Below, piece after piece: positions 28,310 to 37,105 of a stretch of DNA of 64,000 nt. The notes under the pieces are model-generated. The model had not been told where the DNA came from, searched no databases, and was given only the letters and a program-made list of their open reading frames with translations. The DNA comes from Myxococcales bacterium (lineage in GTDB: Bacteria > Myxococcota_A > UBA9042): positions 292,609 to 356,608 of the forward strand of contig CANLIC010000001.1 of NCBI GenBank assembly GCA_947491025.1. The letters run 5' to 3'. Position 1 is the stretch's first letter; every line of letters starts with the position of its first letter. The position numbers and the translations under genes are program-made.

Positions 28310-29179
28310 CGCCTCGGCCGCGGTGGTCTCGCCCCGCTGCAGCGAAGCGGCCTCGGCCATGGCGCGGCGATAGCCGAGCGCCTTCAGCGCCGGGGTCTCG
28401 GTGGCAACCCCCTCCGCAAGCAACGTCGCGGCTTCGACGAGAAGCGGGGGCACCATTAGGGCGGCCCGAACTGCGAGGCGGTCACGCAGCCAATCGCGCT
28501 CCGCCAAGAGCACGAAGTCGAGGCTGCGCACCGAGGGCGTCCCGGCGGCGTCGCGGTGCCAGGCGCTGAAGGCGCGGCCGGTGGCCCGATAGACCTCCAG
28601 CGCCCGGAGCACACGCTGCCGGTTGGTCGGCGGGGTGGCAGCGGCATAGTCGGGATCGACCTCCTGCAGCTCGCGCCAGAGCGCCTCGATGCCCCTGACT
28701 TCGGCCTCGGCCGCAAGCGCAGCGCGCAGCGCCCTTTCGACCTGCGGGATGTCGGCGAGCCCCTGCACCAGGGCCCGGTGGTAGAGCCCGGTGCCGCCGA
28801 CCAGGAGCGGCCAGCGGCGCCGCGCGTCGATGTCCGCGATGGCCTCATTCGCCAGCGTGGCGTATTGGGCGGCGTCTATCGGTCGTTGCCAGGGTGTGGC
28901 GTCGATGAGCCAATGCGGCACGGCGGCCCGTTCTGCGGCGGAAGGCTTGGCCGTGCCAGCGTCGAGGCCGGCGATCAGCTGCGTGGCATCGCAGCAGACC
29001 ACCTCGATGGGCAGCCCGAGGCCCGCCAATCGGACCGCGAGGGCCGTCTTGCCGCTGCCTGTGGGCCCCAGCACGGCCGCCACCCGCGGCAATGTCGCAG
29101 TTCCCGGCTGGGGGCCCGAGTGCGCTGCGGCGGCCTCTGGGATGGCGGCGACCTGGCCGCTCGCTGCAGCGGCGCTCAT
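28064..29179 (-). CDS. miaA: tRNA dimethylallyltransferase MiaA
   Basis: The enzyme transfers a dimethylallyl group to N6 of A37 in tRNAs reading UNN codons. The product has 371 residues, longer than the usual ~300-320 because of a low-complexity N-terminus of ~30 residues and a C-terminal extension. Walker A is GPTGSGKT (38-45). VVCCDATQLIAGLDAGTAKP corresponds to the substrate loop, although the usual Asp-Ser-Xaa-Gln is here DATQ. LLVGGTGLYHRALVQG, NRQRVLRALEVYRATG, LKALGYRRA and YARRQRTWFGRL are all typical. Its ATG overlaps the stop of mutL (ATGA), so it is translationally coupled and last in the slt-mutL-miaA unit. Confidence 0.95.
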   Translation of the reverse strand: MSAAAASGQVAAIPEAAAAHSGPQPGTATLPRVAAVLGPTGSGKTALAVRLAGLGLPIEVVCCDATQLIAGLDAGTAKPSAAERAAVPHWLIDATPWQRPIDAAQYATLANEAIADIDARRRWPLLVGGTGLYHRALVQGLADIPQVERALRAALAAEAEVRGIEALWRELQEVDPDYAAATPPTNRQRVLRALEVYRATGRAFSAWHRDAAGTPSVRSLDFVLLAERDWLRDRLAVRAALMVPPLLVEAATLLAEGVATETPALKALGYRRAMAEAASLQRGETTAAEASRAFGEALTADHRAYARRQRTWFGRLEGAVWLDAQILATDALQPAQSVAPACEARPDQDGAAPRLGSLEEIAARLRAWFEG

Positions 29180-31137
29180 GGCACTCGTGCGAGGCGCTCC
29201 AGGGCGGAGGCGTCGAGGTCGATGCGCACGCGACGACCGTGGACCCAGCAGCCGCAGAGGTCGACGCCCGCGCTGCTCGCGACCAGGGTCTCGACTTCGG
29301 CGGCGCTGGGCGCGCGCTCGGGCGACAAGGCGGCGGCGCAGGCGATGGCCGCCAACACGTCCTCGTCTTCGACTTGCGGGTCGGCGAGGGCGCTGGCGAC
29401 CGCCTCGAGCACAGGCGCGGCGGCGCTGGCGATGCGCGTGGACGGCACCTCGCGCGGCAGGGCGCGCAACAGCACAGCCTGAGAGCCGGCGGGCTCGGTG
29501 GCGATGCCGAGACGGGCCAGGCGATCCCGGGCCGCCTCGAGTCGCGCCAGCGCCGTGGCCGACAAGGGCACCAGGGGCGGGAGGAGCGGCCGTTGGCTCG
29601 GAAGCGCCCCAGCACGGGCCGCGAGCCGAAGCCGGGTCCCCAGCGCGCGCTCGTCGGCGCCGTGCTGGTCGACCAGCGCCACGCCGTGGTCGGTGCCAAA
29701 GGCGAGCCAGCCGCCAGCGACCGGGCCCAAGTAGCGACGGGCGTCGAGCGCGGGCGTAGCAGGCGGCTGGGCTCCGGGCGCGTCGTCGGGGCCGAGGGGG
29801 GCGGTGCTGCGGGTGGTAGCGGCGCCGTGCGACCCGCTGCCTCGGTCGGGCGCAGGGGCGCTGGGCGGTCGGTCATCGTTGGCGCCCCTTGGCGCCCCTG
29901 CGCGGCCAAGCGTCGCCGTCGGGGCATCGGTGACGGCTTCGGTGGGCAGGGGCTCGGCCTGCGGGGGGTAGAAGCGCAGCGTCGCGGGTCGCGCCCCAGT
30001 GGCGGGAGGCTGGCTCCTTCGCTGTGGCTCGAGCCCGGACAGGGTCCCAGCGCGAGCCGCACCCACTCCTCGAGACCCACGGAGTGACCGCGTCGCTGGC
30101 ACTGAAATGGGCAGCTGCGCCTGGTCGGCGACGACCTCCCACGGCGCGGCGTCGATCATGGCGCGTACGGCTTCGCCGATGGCGGCGTGAACCGCCCGGC
30201 TCGAGGCGAAGCGCACTTCGGCCTTGGTCGGGTGGACGTTGACGTCGACGGTGCCGGGCGGCGCGAGCAGGTGCAGCACCCCCACGGGGTGGCGTCCTCG
30301 CTCGAGCAGATCGCCATAGGCGGTGGCGACGGCGTGGGCGAGGGTGCGATCCTGCACGACCCGGCCATCGACGAGCAGGCAGAGCGAGGGTGTGCCGCGG
30401 TGCACGGCCGGCCGCGACAGCAGGCCCTCGACGCGGTAGCTGCCCTGCCCCGTCACCGGGTAGAGGTCTGCGGCGAGCTCGGGCCCGAGCACATCGCGCG
30501 CGCGCTCGATCAGGGTGGCGCGGGCCGGCCAATCGACGAGGCGGCGGCCATTGGCGCGCAGGGTCAGGTGCAGCTGGGGCCGGCCGAGGCAGAGCCCTTC
30601 GACCAGGCGCAGCACGTGCCCGAGCTCAGTCGCCGCGCCGCGCAGAAAGGCCTGGCGCGCAGGCGTATTGAAGAACAAGTCGCTGACGATGATGCGGGTG
30701 CCCGGGGCGCAGTGGACCGCCCGGCAGGTCGGCGCCGCGCTGCCGGCGACCTCGACCCGGACACCCACGTCGTGGCCCGGGCGTCGGCTCTCGAGGACCA
30801 CCTTGGCAACCGAGGCGATGGAGGCCAGGGCTTCGCCGCGAAAGCCGTAGGAGCTGACGCGTGCCAGCTCATCGGCGTCGCGGATCTTGGAGGTGGCGTG
30901 GCGCGCGAAGGCCAAGATGGCGTCTTCGGGGTCAATGCCGCCGCCGTCGTCGCAGATCTCGATATGCGCCCGTCCGCCCTCATGAAGCTCAAGCGTGACG
31001 GTGCGCGCGCCGGCATCGAGCGCATTCTCCAGCAGCTCCTTGACCACCGAAGCCGGCCGCTCGACCACCTCCCCGGCGGCGATTTGATTGGCCACCAGCG
31101 GATCGAGCAGTCGGATGCGCTCGGACGCGCGTTGCAT
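29176..31137 (-). CDS. mutL: DNA mismatch repair protein MutL
   Basis: The product has 653 residues. The GHKL ATPase N-terminus is complete: NQIAAGEVVERPASVVKELL, DDGGGIDPED, RHATSKI, YGFRGEALASI, FNTPARQAFLRG, and VDVNVHPTKAEVRF. A Pro/Ala-rich linker (~340-450) follows. The C-terminal dimerisation domain retains VDQHGADERAL but not the full endonuclease motif DQHA..E....E, and the Cys-Pro-His-type motif is replaced by CWVHGRRV. Nicking activity may therefore be lost. Its role is to couple MutS recognition to strand excision. It sits eight bases after the lytic transglycosylase gene and overlaps miaA. Confidence 0.95.
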   Translation of the reverse strand: MQRASERIRLLDPLVANQIAAGEVVERPASVVKELLENALDAGARTVTLELHEGGRAHIEICDDGGGIDPEDAILAFARHATSKIRDADELARVSSYGFRGEALASIASVAKVVLESRRPGHDVGVRVEVAGSAAPTCRAVHCAPGTRIIVSDLFFNTPARQAFLRGAATELGHVLRLVEGLCLGRPQLHLTLRANGRRLVDWPARATLIERARDVLGPELAADLYPVTGQGSYRVEGLLSRPAVHRGTPSLCLLVDGRVVQDRTLAHAVATAYGDLLERGRHPVGVLHLLAPPGTVDVNVHPTKAEVRFASSRAVHAAIGEAVRAMIDAAPWEVVADQAQLPISVPATRSLRGSRGVGAARAGTLSGLEPQRRSQPPATGARPATLRFYPPQAEPLPTEAVTDAPTATLGRAGAPRGANDDRPPSAPAPDRGSGSHGAATTRSTAPLGPDDAPGAQPPATPALDARRYLGPVAGGWLAFGTDHGVALVDQHGADERALGTRLRLAARAGALPSQRPLLPPLVPLSATALARLEAARDRLARLGIATEPAGSQAVLLRALPREVPSTRIASAAAPVLEAVASALADPQVEDEDVLAAIACAAALSPERAPSAAEVETLVASSAGVDLCGCWVHGRRVRIDLDASALERLARVP

Positions 31138-31145
31138 CGATGGCC

Positions 31146-34070
31146 TCAGAGGCGCGCGCGGCGGCGCTGCACTTCGGCGGTCCGCGCCGCCGTACGCGCC
31201 CGCTTGCCTCCCGCCGGGGCGGACTTGCGCAGGCTGGGGCCGGACCTGGTGCGGGCGGTCGGCTCGCGCCCCCGCTTGCGGCCGCCCAGCGCGGCGCGCT
31301 TCTTGGCGCCACCGCGCCCGACGCTCGGCTTGGCCTTCTGGTGCCGACCCCGCTGCGCCTTGGCGTTGGTCTGCGCCGCCGCAGCACGGGCCTCGGCTGG
31401 GCGCGTCGCGGATTCTGGGCTGGCAGGCTCTAGGGCGCGGCCGTCGTCGTCGTCCTCGCTGCCGTCCCCAACGATCGCCTGCAGCGTCGCGGCCGTTGCG
31501 GGCGGTGTCTGGGCCGGACGTCCGACCAGGAAGGGACCAGGTGTCGACGGCGTCCGCAGCGGTCGACCGTTGCGCAAGGCCTCGAGTTCATCCCACGCCG
31601 GATAGAGCCAGGCATACGAAGCAGCGGTCGCGACCACCATCATCGCGTAGGAACGCGCGCCAGCGGACGGCAGGGCCTCGACCAGGACGTCGCTGGGCTG
31701 ACCGTTGGCCGGCTCCAGCCAGCGGCGCACCGCGTAGGGCCCCGCGTTGTAGCCGGCGGCGACGAGGGCGTGGTTGTCGTGAACGAGCCGCGACAGCTCC
31801 TTGAGGTAGCGCGCGCCGAGCGCGACGTTGGCGCTCGGGGTCTTGAGCCGCTTGGCCGCCTTGGCGGGCAGGCCCCAGAGGGCAGCGATGCGAACGGCCA
31901 CCGGCGGCAGCAGCTGCATCAGCCCAACGGCGCCGACGCCCGACTGCGCGGTCGGCACGAAGGAGCTCTCGGTGCGGGCGATGGCGTAGAGCAGCGCGCG
32001 CGGCACACCCGTCTCGTGGGCGGCGCGCTCGAAGGCGTCACGGAATGGCGTCGGGAAGGCGCCGCGCCACAACGCGAGGGTCGAGGCGTCCGGCGCACTG
32101 GCGGTGCGGACGTAGCGCTCGAGGACCGCAAGCGCGGCCTGGTGTTGCCCATCGGCGGCATAGAGCAGCGCGAGGAGTTGAATCGCCCCAGCCGGCAATC
32201 CGTGGGCCAGCCGCGCCCGCAGCAGGCGACGCGCTTGTTCCCGCTCGCCAAGGCGCACCAGCAGCGCGATCTCGGCGAGCCGGGCGTCAGGCCGCAGATC
32301 GACGTCTTGGATGCGCGGCGTCGGCTCGTCGCCGACCGGCGGCGGGCTTCCTTGGATCTTGGCTGCGGCCTCCGTGTCGCGCTCGTGCAACCGATCGGAT
32401 GCGATGACCCCGTAGTAGCTCTGCGGCCAGCGCGCGGCGACCTCGGCGTAGCGGGCGTTGGCGCCGGCGGCGTCGCCTCTCGCGGCATCGATGCGGGCCA
32501 ACCAATAGCCTGCCTTGGCGCGCCATGGCTGCGTCGACCCCGCGATCGCGTTGCCCGCGCGCTCGGAGAGCCGGTTCAGGTAGCGCGCCGCCTCTTCCAG
32601 ATCGCCTATCTGCCAACGCCGCCAGCCGAGTCCCCAGAGGGCGAGCAGCTCGTGTACGGTGCCGGCATCCTTGACCACCGCCTCTTGCAGAAGCCTCTCG
32701 CCATCGAGGCCGCGGCCGAGGTAAAGCAGAAGGCGGGCCAATCGGAATCGGACGGTGCGCGCCACCTCGGCGTCGCGCGCGCGTTGCAGGGCAGCGTCGA
32801 GATCGACGGCGGCCTCCGCATCGCGCTCCATCTTTCCGAGCAGATCGCCGCGGCGATAGAGCGCCATCGCGGCGACGTCGTCGTCTTGTGCGGCGGCGGC
32901 GGCGCGGGCGAGCAGCGTGAGCGCCTCGCTCCGGCTCTCGCGGGCGGCGCTGGCGATGACGCCCTGGGCGTACTCCAGCAGCCCGGGCGACAAGGCGGCC
33001 GCCGCCTCGACCAGGCGGATGCGGGCCCGCCGCACTTTGGCGGTTTGGCCGTGCCGTGGCCGACCGTCGCGCAGAAGCGGATGGTTGAGGAGCAGCTCGA
33101 CGCGCTGCAACGGCGTGGGTGCAGCGCCCAGGGCGGCAAGCCGCTCCAGCGCCGCGTCGCGCACGGCGTCGCCGCCGGACCGGGCCGCGCGCAGGTAGGC
33201 CGCGATGGCCTTGCCGCGATGAAGGCTGCGGCGCTCGAGGTCGCCGTGCAGAAGCTCCCACTGCGGCCGCAGCCCTGCGGGCAGGCGGTCGGGCACCAGC
33301 AGATCTGCGGCGCGGCGAGCGTCGTCGAGTTCACCGCGATCGAGGTGCAGCGCCAGGCGACGCAGGCGCACCTCGTCGATCTCGAGGTGCTCGGCGCTGA
33401 CGGCTGCCAGCAGCGCGATGGCCCGCCCCGCGTCGCCACGGCTTTCGGCGCGGCGGGCCAGCTCGATGCGTGCGCGATCGGCGAGCGGGCCGGAGCGCTC
33501 CAGCTGACGCCAGGCCTGCTCGGCCGCGGCGCCATCGCCGAGTCGGGTCGCAGATTGTGCGGCGATCCATCCGGCGGCTACGCGCAGCTCTCGGTCGTCT
33601 GAGTCCATGAGCGGCACGGCGGCGGCGCGCGCAGCGGCGTAGCGGCGCCGCCGGTAGGCGTCGAGAGCAGGCAGCAGGGTCGGCCAGCGGGCAGCGGCGC
33701 TGGTGAGGTCGACGCGCCCATCGTCTCCGTGTCGCGGTGGCGCAGCGATCTCGACCGCATCGGGTGCCACGCCGCCGGCGTCGTCGGCTTCCGAAGCGTC
33801 GGCCCCGCTTCCGAGACCGCCGGCCTCTTCGTCGACCCCTGCGGGCTCCCCGCTGGTGCCAGAAGGGCCAGTCTCGGCTGGCGCGCCATCCGCGGATGCT
33901 GCGCTGTCGGCAGCAAGGACCGGGGAGGGGGCGGCCAGCAGCAAGGCCAGGACCGTCGCCCAGAGCGTCCAGCCGGCACGACGCGGCTCAGTTGCGACTA
34001 CAGCAGCGCTGGCGAACCACGCGGCGGGTGCACAGGAGGAGGGCTGGCATGGCGGGCGGAGGGCATTCAC
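31146..34070 (-). CDS. Slt-type soluble lytic transglycosylase with long basic tail
   Basis: The GTG at 34070 gives 974 residues; the ribosome site is weak. The signal core WATVLALLLAAPSPVLA is followed by a Glu/Asp/Ala linker, then a long TPR-like superhelix (~110-600), as in Slt70. The catalytic domain (~640-790) has ALLYAIARTESSFVP with the catalytic Glu in the TES motif, GAVGLMQLLPPVA, NVALGARYLKEL and AAGYNAGPYAVRRW. It should cleave peptidoglycan in the periplasm, forming 1,6-anhydromuropeptides. The last ~80 residues are an unusual Lys/Arg/Ala-rich tail (AKKRAALGGRKRGREP). It is first in an operon with mutL and miaA, which is an unusual partnership. Confidence 0.85.
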   Translation of the reverse strand: MNALRPPCQPSSCAPAAWFASAAVVATEPRRAGWTLWATVLALLLAAPSPVLAADSAASADGAPAETGPSGTSGEPAGVDEEAGGLGSGADASEADDAGGVAPDAVEIAAPPRHGDDGRVDLTSAAARWPTLLPALDAYRRRRYAAARAAAVPLMDSDDRELRVAAGWIAAQSATRLGDGAAAEQAWRQLERSGPLADRARIELARRAESRGDAGRAIALLAAVSAEHLEIDEVRLRRLALHLDRGELDDARRAADLLVPDRLPAGLRPQWELLHGDLERRSLHRGKAIAAYLRAARSGGDAVRDAALERLAALGAAPTPLQRVELLLNHPLLRDGRPRHGQTAKVRRARIRLVEAAAALSPGLLEYAQGVIASAARESRSEALTLLARAAAAAQDDDVAAMALYRRGDLLGKMERDAEAAVDLDAALQRARDAEVARTVRFRLARLLLYLGRGLDGERLLQEAVVKDAGTVHELLALWGLGWRRWQIGDLEEAARYLNRLSERAGNAIAGSTQPWRAKAGYWLARIDAARGDAAGANARYAEVAARWPQSYYGVIASDRLHERDTEAAAKIQGSPPPVGDEPTPRIQDVDLRPDARLAEIALLVRLGEREQARRLLRARLAHGLPAGAIQLLALLYAADGQHQAALAVLERYVRTASAPDASTLALWRGAFPTPFRDAFERAAHETGVPRALLYAIARTESSFVPTAQSGVGAVGLMQLLPPVAVRIAALWGLPAKAAKRLKTPSANVALGARYLKELSRLVHDNHALVAAGYNAGPYAVRRWLEPANGQPSDVLVEALPSAGARSYAMMVVATAASYAWLYPAWDELEALRNGRPLRTPSTPGPFLVGRPAQTPPATAATLQAIVGDGSEDDDDGRALEPASPESATRPAEARAAAAQTNAKAQRGRHQKAKPSVGRGGAKKRAALGGRKRGREPTARTRSGPSLRKSAPAGGKRARTAARTAEVQRRRARL

Positions 34071-34199
34071 CGCGTCAGGCTACCCGTTGGAGGGACCTTG
34101 GCAAGGAATGCGTGCGCTGCCGCAACGGAGCTGGGTCGGTGGGGGCGAAGATCGCAGCGCTGGCAAGGCGTCGCGCGTGCGGCAGACGAGGCGAGCGCC

Positions 34200-35663
34200 C
34201 TAGGGCATGATCTTCGGGCAGACGTAGCCCTTGAACTGCTCTTCGCGGTACTTGATCCACTCGGGATCGGCGTCGTTCTGCTGTGCGATCTCCATGATCT
34301 CTTTGGTGAAGGCCTTCTGCTCCCACATGAGATCTTCGGCCGCCTTCTGCGCCTCAGGCGTCTTGCCTTTGTACTCGGCCGACTGCTTCATGCAGTGGAT
34401 CTCCTTCTGCGACTGGATGTAGCGCGTCCAGAGCGTCCGGGGTTCGGGCAGCAGATCGAAGGCGGCGTTGTCGATGATGAAGCGGCCATCGGGCTTGCGC
34501 TTGAATGCGCGCGTGGCGAAGCCCTCGGCCTCCAGCTTCTTGACGTCGACATCGGGCGGCGCCGGGCTCTCGTAGAAGAGCACCTTGCGCGGCTTGTAGC
34601 CCGTCGCAGTCAGCTCGATCTCGTAGGCCCACGTCGACAGCGCCAGGGTGTTGATCTCGAGCTTGGGCGACTTGACGAGGCGGCCGTCGGGGCCTTTCTC
34701 TGGGTTCTCCTTGGCCTTCTCGATGGCGGCGATGTCCTCCAGCGTGAGGCGCTTGCCGTTGCCGTCGGTCTGCTCGCGCTCGAGCAGCGGCAGCTCGGGC
34801 AGCGCCAGCGGCAGCACGATGGTCTTGCCCGGCTGCGGCTGGTAGGTGACCTGCGCCGGATTGTCGCCGGTGAAGGACACGGTGCCCTTGATGATGCCGT
34901 CCGGCTGCTTCTTCTCGGCGTAGACGCCGGTCTTGGTGGTCTTGCGGGTGCGCTTGTCGGGGCCGCCCTCGCGGATGCGCTTGACGAAGTCGGCGCGGTC
35001 CTCTTCGTAGCGGTGCTGGCGAATGGTGAAGGACACCTCATTCTCCGGGGTGAAGCTGAGGTCGAACCCGCCGTAGTGGTGAGTCATCAGCTCGATCTCT
35101 TCCTTCTTGGTCTGCTGCTCGATCTCGAACATCCGGTCTTCCTCGGTGATGCAAGCGTCGCGCTTGCCGAGGATGTTGCAGCGGAACCTGGCATTGAGCT
35201 CGTCGTCGCTGGCGATGAAGATGGCCCCCATGGCGACCACACCGACGAAGCTACCCATGGCGATCATGCCGATCGGGAGCGGCTTCTTCTCGCTGGCGAC
35301 TTCGCTCGAGGCCTCGGGCCGCGGCAGCGCGTCGTCGAGTTGAGCCGCTGCGTCGTCGTCGTCATCGTCGTCGCTGGCGGCGAGCGCGGCCAGCTTCGAC
35401 TTGGCCGCAGGGGCCTTGGCGGCCGTGACGGAGGAGCCACCGCTCGACTTCTTGGCTGGCGCGGCGCTCGGGGCCGGGGCGGGATCGAGGCTCGGAGCGC
35501 TCGGGCGGTCGCGGGCGGGCTCGGGCGAAGCGGGCTCGGACGAGGCGGGCTCGGCAGCCTTGGGCGCGGCATCGTCGGCGACTTTGGCGCCGCAGCCGGC
35601 GCAGAAGCGGGCGCCTTCAGCGAGGGATGCACCGCAAGCGCTGCAGAACTTGGGGGTCGACAT
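34200..35663 (-). CDS. Zinc-ribbon single-pass membrane protein
   Basis: The ATG at 35663 follows AGGAG and gives 487 residues. Four cysteines form a zinc ribbon at the extreme N-terminus (C7, C10, C21, C24). An Ala/Pro/Asp-rich linker (~30-125, with an aspartate run) precedes one membrane segment (~131-151, IGMIAMGSFVGVVAMGAIFI). The C-terminal ~330 residues are charged and probably outside the cytoplasm, with a beta-like part (YGGFDLSFTPENEVSFTIRQ) and a helical end with two cysteines far apart. The zinc-ribbon/membrane layout is known from Myxococcota proteins of unknown role. No family name is assigned to the C-terminal part. Confidence 0.75.
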   Translation of the reverse strand: MSTPKFCSACGASLAEGARFCAGCGAKVADDAAPKAAEPASSEPASPEPARDRPSAPSLDPAPAPSAAPAKKSSGGSSVTAAKAPAAKSKLAALAASDDDDDDDAAAQLDDALPRPEASSEVASEKKPLPIGMIAMGSFVGVVAMGAIFIASDDELNARFRCNILGKRDACITEEDRMFEIEQQTKKEEIELMTHHYGGFDLSFTPENEVSFTIRQHRYEEDRADFVKRIREGGPDKRTRKTTKTGVYAEKKQPDGIIKGTVSFTGDNPAQVTYQPQPGKTIVLPLALPELPLLEREQTDGNGKRLTLEDIAAIEKAKENPEKGPDGRLVKSPKLEINTLALSTWAYEIELTATGYKPRKVLFYESPAPPDVDVKKLEAEGFATRAFKRKPDGRFIIDNAAFDLLPEPRTLWTRYIQSQKEIHCMKQSAEYKGKTPEAQKAAEDLMWEQKAFTKEIMEIAQQNDADPEWIKYREEQFKGYVCPKIMP

Positions 35664-35972
35664 GGCGGCTCCTGGCGTCGGAGGGTGGGTCGAGTGGGGT
35701 GGAAAGGCCTCGGCGGAGGTCCCGGGTCCGTCTAGACCGGCAGGGCCCGCGCTATGCGGCCGGGATGGTCGCAAGCAGAGGGGGGCGCGTCAACCGAGGC
35801 CATTTGCCAGGAGCGGCCGGTGGTCGTGCTGCCCAAGCTGGCGTCCTGGCCATTTGTTTGCCCTCGCCTGCGCTTTGACGTACGCAGGCGTCGCCGGGCC
35901 GCTCGGCCACTGGGTGCGGGCGGGCTCGTCCTTGGCCTGGCCAGGACGCGATTCGGTAATGGTGGCGGTGCG
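35664..35972. other. Divergent intergenic region
   Basis: This 309-base stretch lies between the divergent zinc-ribbon and EamA genes. The EamA frame is open through much of it, but the encoded residues are Arg/Gly-rich without membrane character, so it is treated as upstream sequence. No regulatory motif was recognised. Confidence 0.4.
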
Positions 35973-36875
35973 ATGGCGATGACCCCAGGCGCAGCGATGG
36001 AAGCGGACCACGGGCTAGGCGTGGCGATGGCCATTGGCACGGCGCTGTTCTGGGCGGTATCGGTGTTGCTGCTGCGGCGCGGCGTCAAAGCCGGCGCTGG
36101 CGCCACCAACCTGCTGAAAAACGCGATCGGGTCCCTGCTGATGGTGCCGACGATGGCCTTTGTCGGCTGGGACGACCTGACGTCGATTGGCACCGAGGAC
36201 CTCGCGATCTTGGCTTGCTCGGGCATCTTGGGCATTGCCATCGGCGACTGGCTCTTTCTCGGCGCCCTGGCGCGCCTCGGCGCCAGCTGGATGGCGCTCT
36301 TCGACTGCGTCTATGCGCCGACCGTGGTGCTGGCCGCCGTCCTCGTCCTCGGCGAACCCTTGGCGCCGGAATTCGGCGTCGGCGCTGGGCTGGTGGTGCT
36401 GGGATTGGCCTTGGCGACCTGGCAGACGCCGCGCGACGCGCCGGTGCGCGGGGGCGTCTGGTTGGGCATCGGATCCATCGTGGTGGTGGCGCTGGCGGTG
36501 GTGCTGGCCAAGCCCGCACTGGGCCGAACGGGGCTGCTCGCTGCGACGGCCGTGCGCCTCTGGGTGGGCCTCGTGGCGCAGGCCCTGGTGCTGGCCGTGT
36601 TGCCGCAGGGCCGTGCAGCGTTTCGCGTCCTCTACAACGCTGAGGCGTGGCGGACGATCGCACCGGCCGCAGTCCTGGGGACCTGGGCGGCCATGATCCT
36701 CTGGCTCGGCGGCATCAAGTACACCCACGCCTCGGTCGCGGCCGTGCTGAACCAGCTGGCTGTCGTCTTCATGCTGGTCGGCGCCCACTTCTGGCTTGGC
36801 GAGACCGTCAGCCGTCGGCGCTGGCTGGGGTCGGCGTTGGCGGCGTCGGGCGCCGCAGTGATCGCCATCGCCTGA
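35973..36875 (+). CDS. EamA-family (DMT superfamily) transporter
   Basis: From ATG 35973 the product has 300 residues, the usual length for a ten-helix DMT permease. Internal starts at 35979 and 35997 are also possible because no strong ribosome site is present. Repeated EamA halves are visible: the first ends at LGEPLAPEFGVGAGLVVLGL, the second at FWLGETVSRRRWLGSALAAS, each with the LGE motif after a helix. It is predicted to export a small metabolite across the inner membrane. The substrate cannot be deduced and there are no functional neighbours. Confidence 0.85.
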   Translation: MAMTPGAAMEADHGLGVAMAIGTALFWAVSVLLLRRGVKAGAGATNLLKNAIGSLLMVPTMAFVGWDDLTSIGTEDLAILACSGILGIAIGDWLFLGALARLGASWMALFDCVYAPTVVLAAVLVLGEPLAPEFGVGAGLVVLGLALATWQTPRDAPVRGGVWLGIGSIVVVALAVVLAKPALGRTGLLAATAVRLWVGLVAQALVLAVLPQGRAAFRVLYNAEAWRTIAPAAVLGTWAAMILWLGGIKYTHASVAAVLNQLAVVFMLVGAHFWLGETVSRRRWLGSALAASGAAVIAIA

Positions 36876-37105
36876 CGTGCAGCGTGGCGCCGTGCCAACG
36901 GCACGCCGAGCGCACTTGCGGCGGCCAAGTCCCGCGCTGCGTTGGTGGCAAACGTCGCGCGCCGTTTGACGATTCGCTCGAATCTGACCCCAGACGTTCG
37001 ACCGGAACGCCCGGGACCCCGACCTCTGGCGCCATCGGGGCTGGACCGCTAGTATTCCATCGACGCGCGGCCGACCGGGTTGGGCCGGGCCGCGAGGAGG
37101 GCGTG

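Noticed and set aside
33729..35735. 668-codon plus-strand frame opposite slt and the zinc-ribbon gene
   Set aside because: It spans two minus-strand genes with clear domains and shows no domain of its own.
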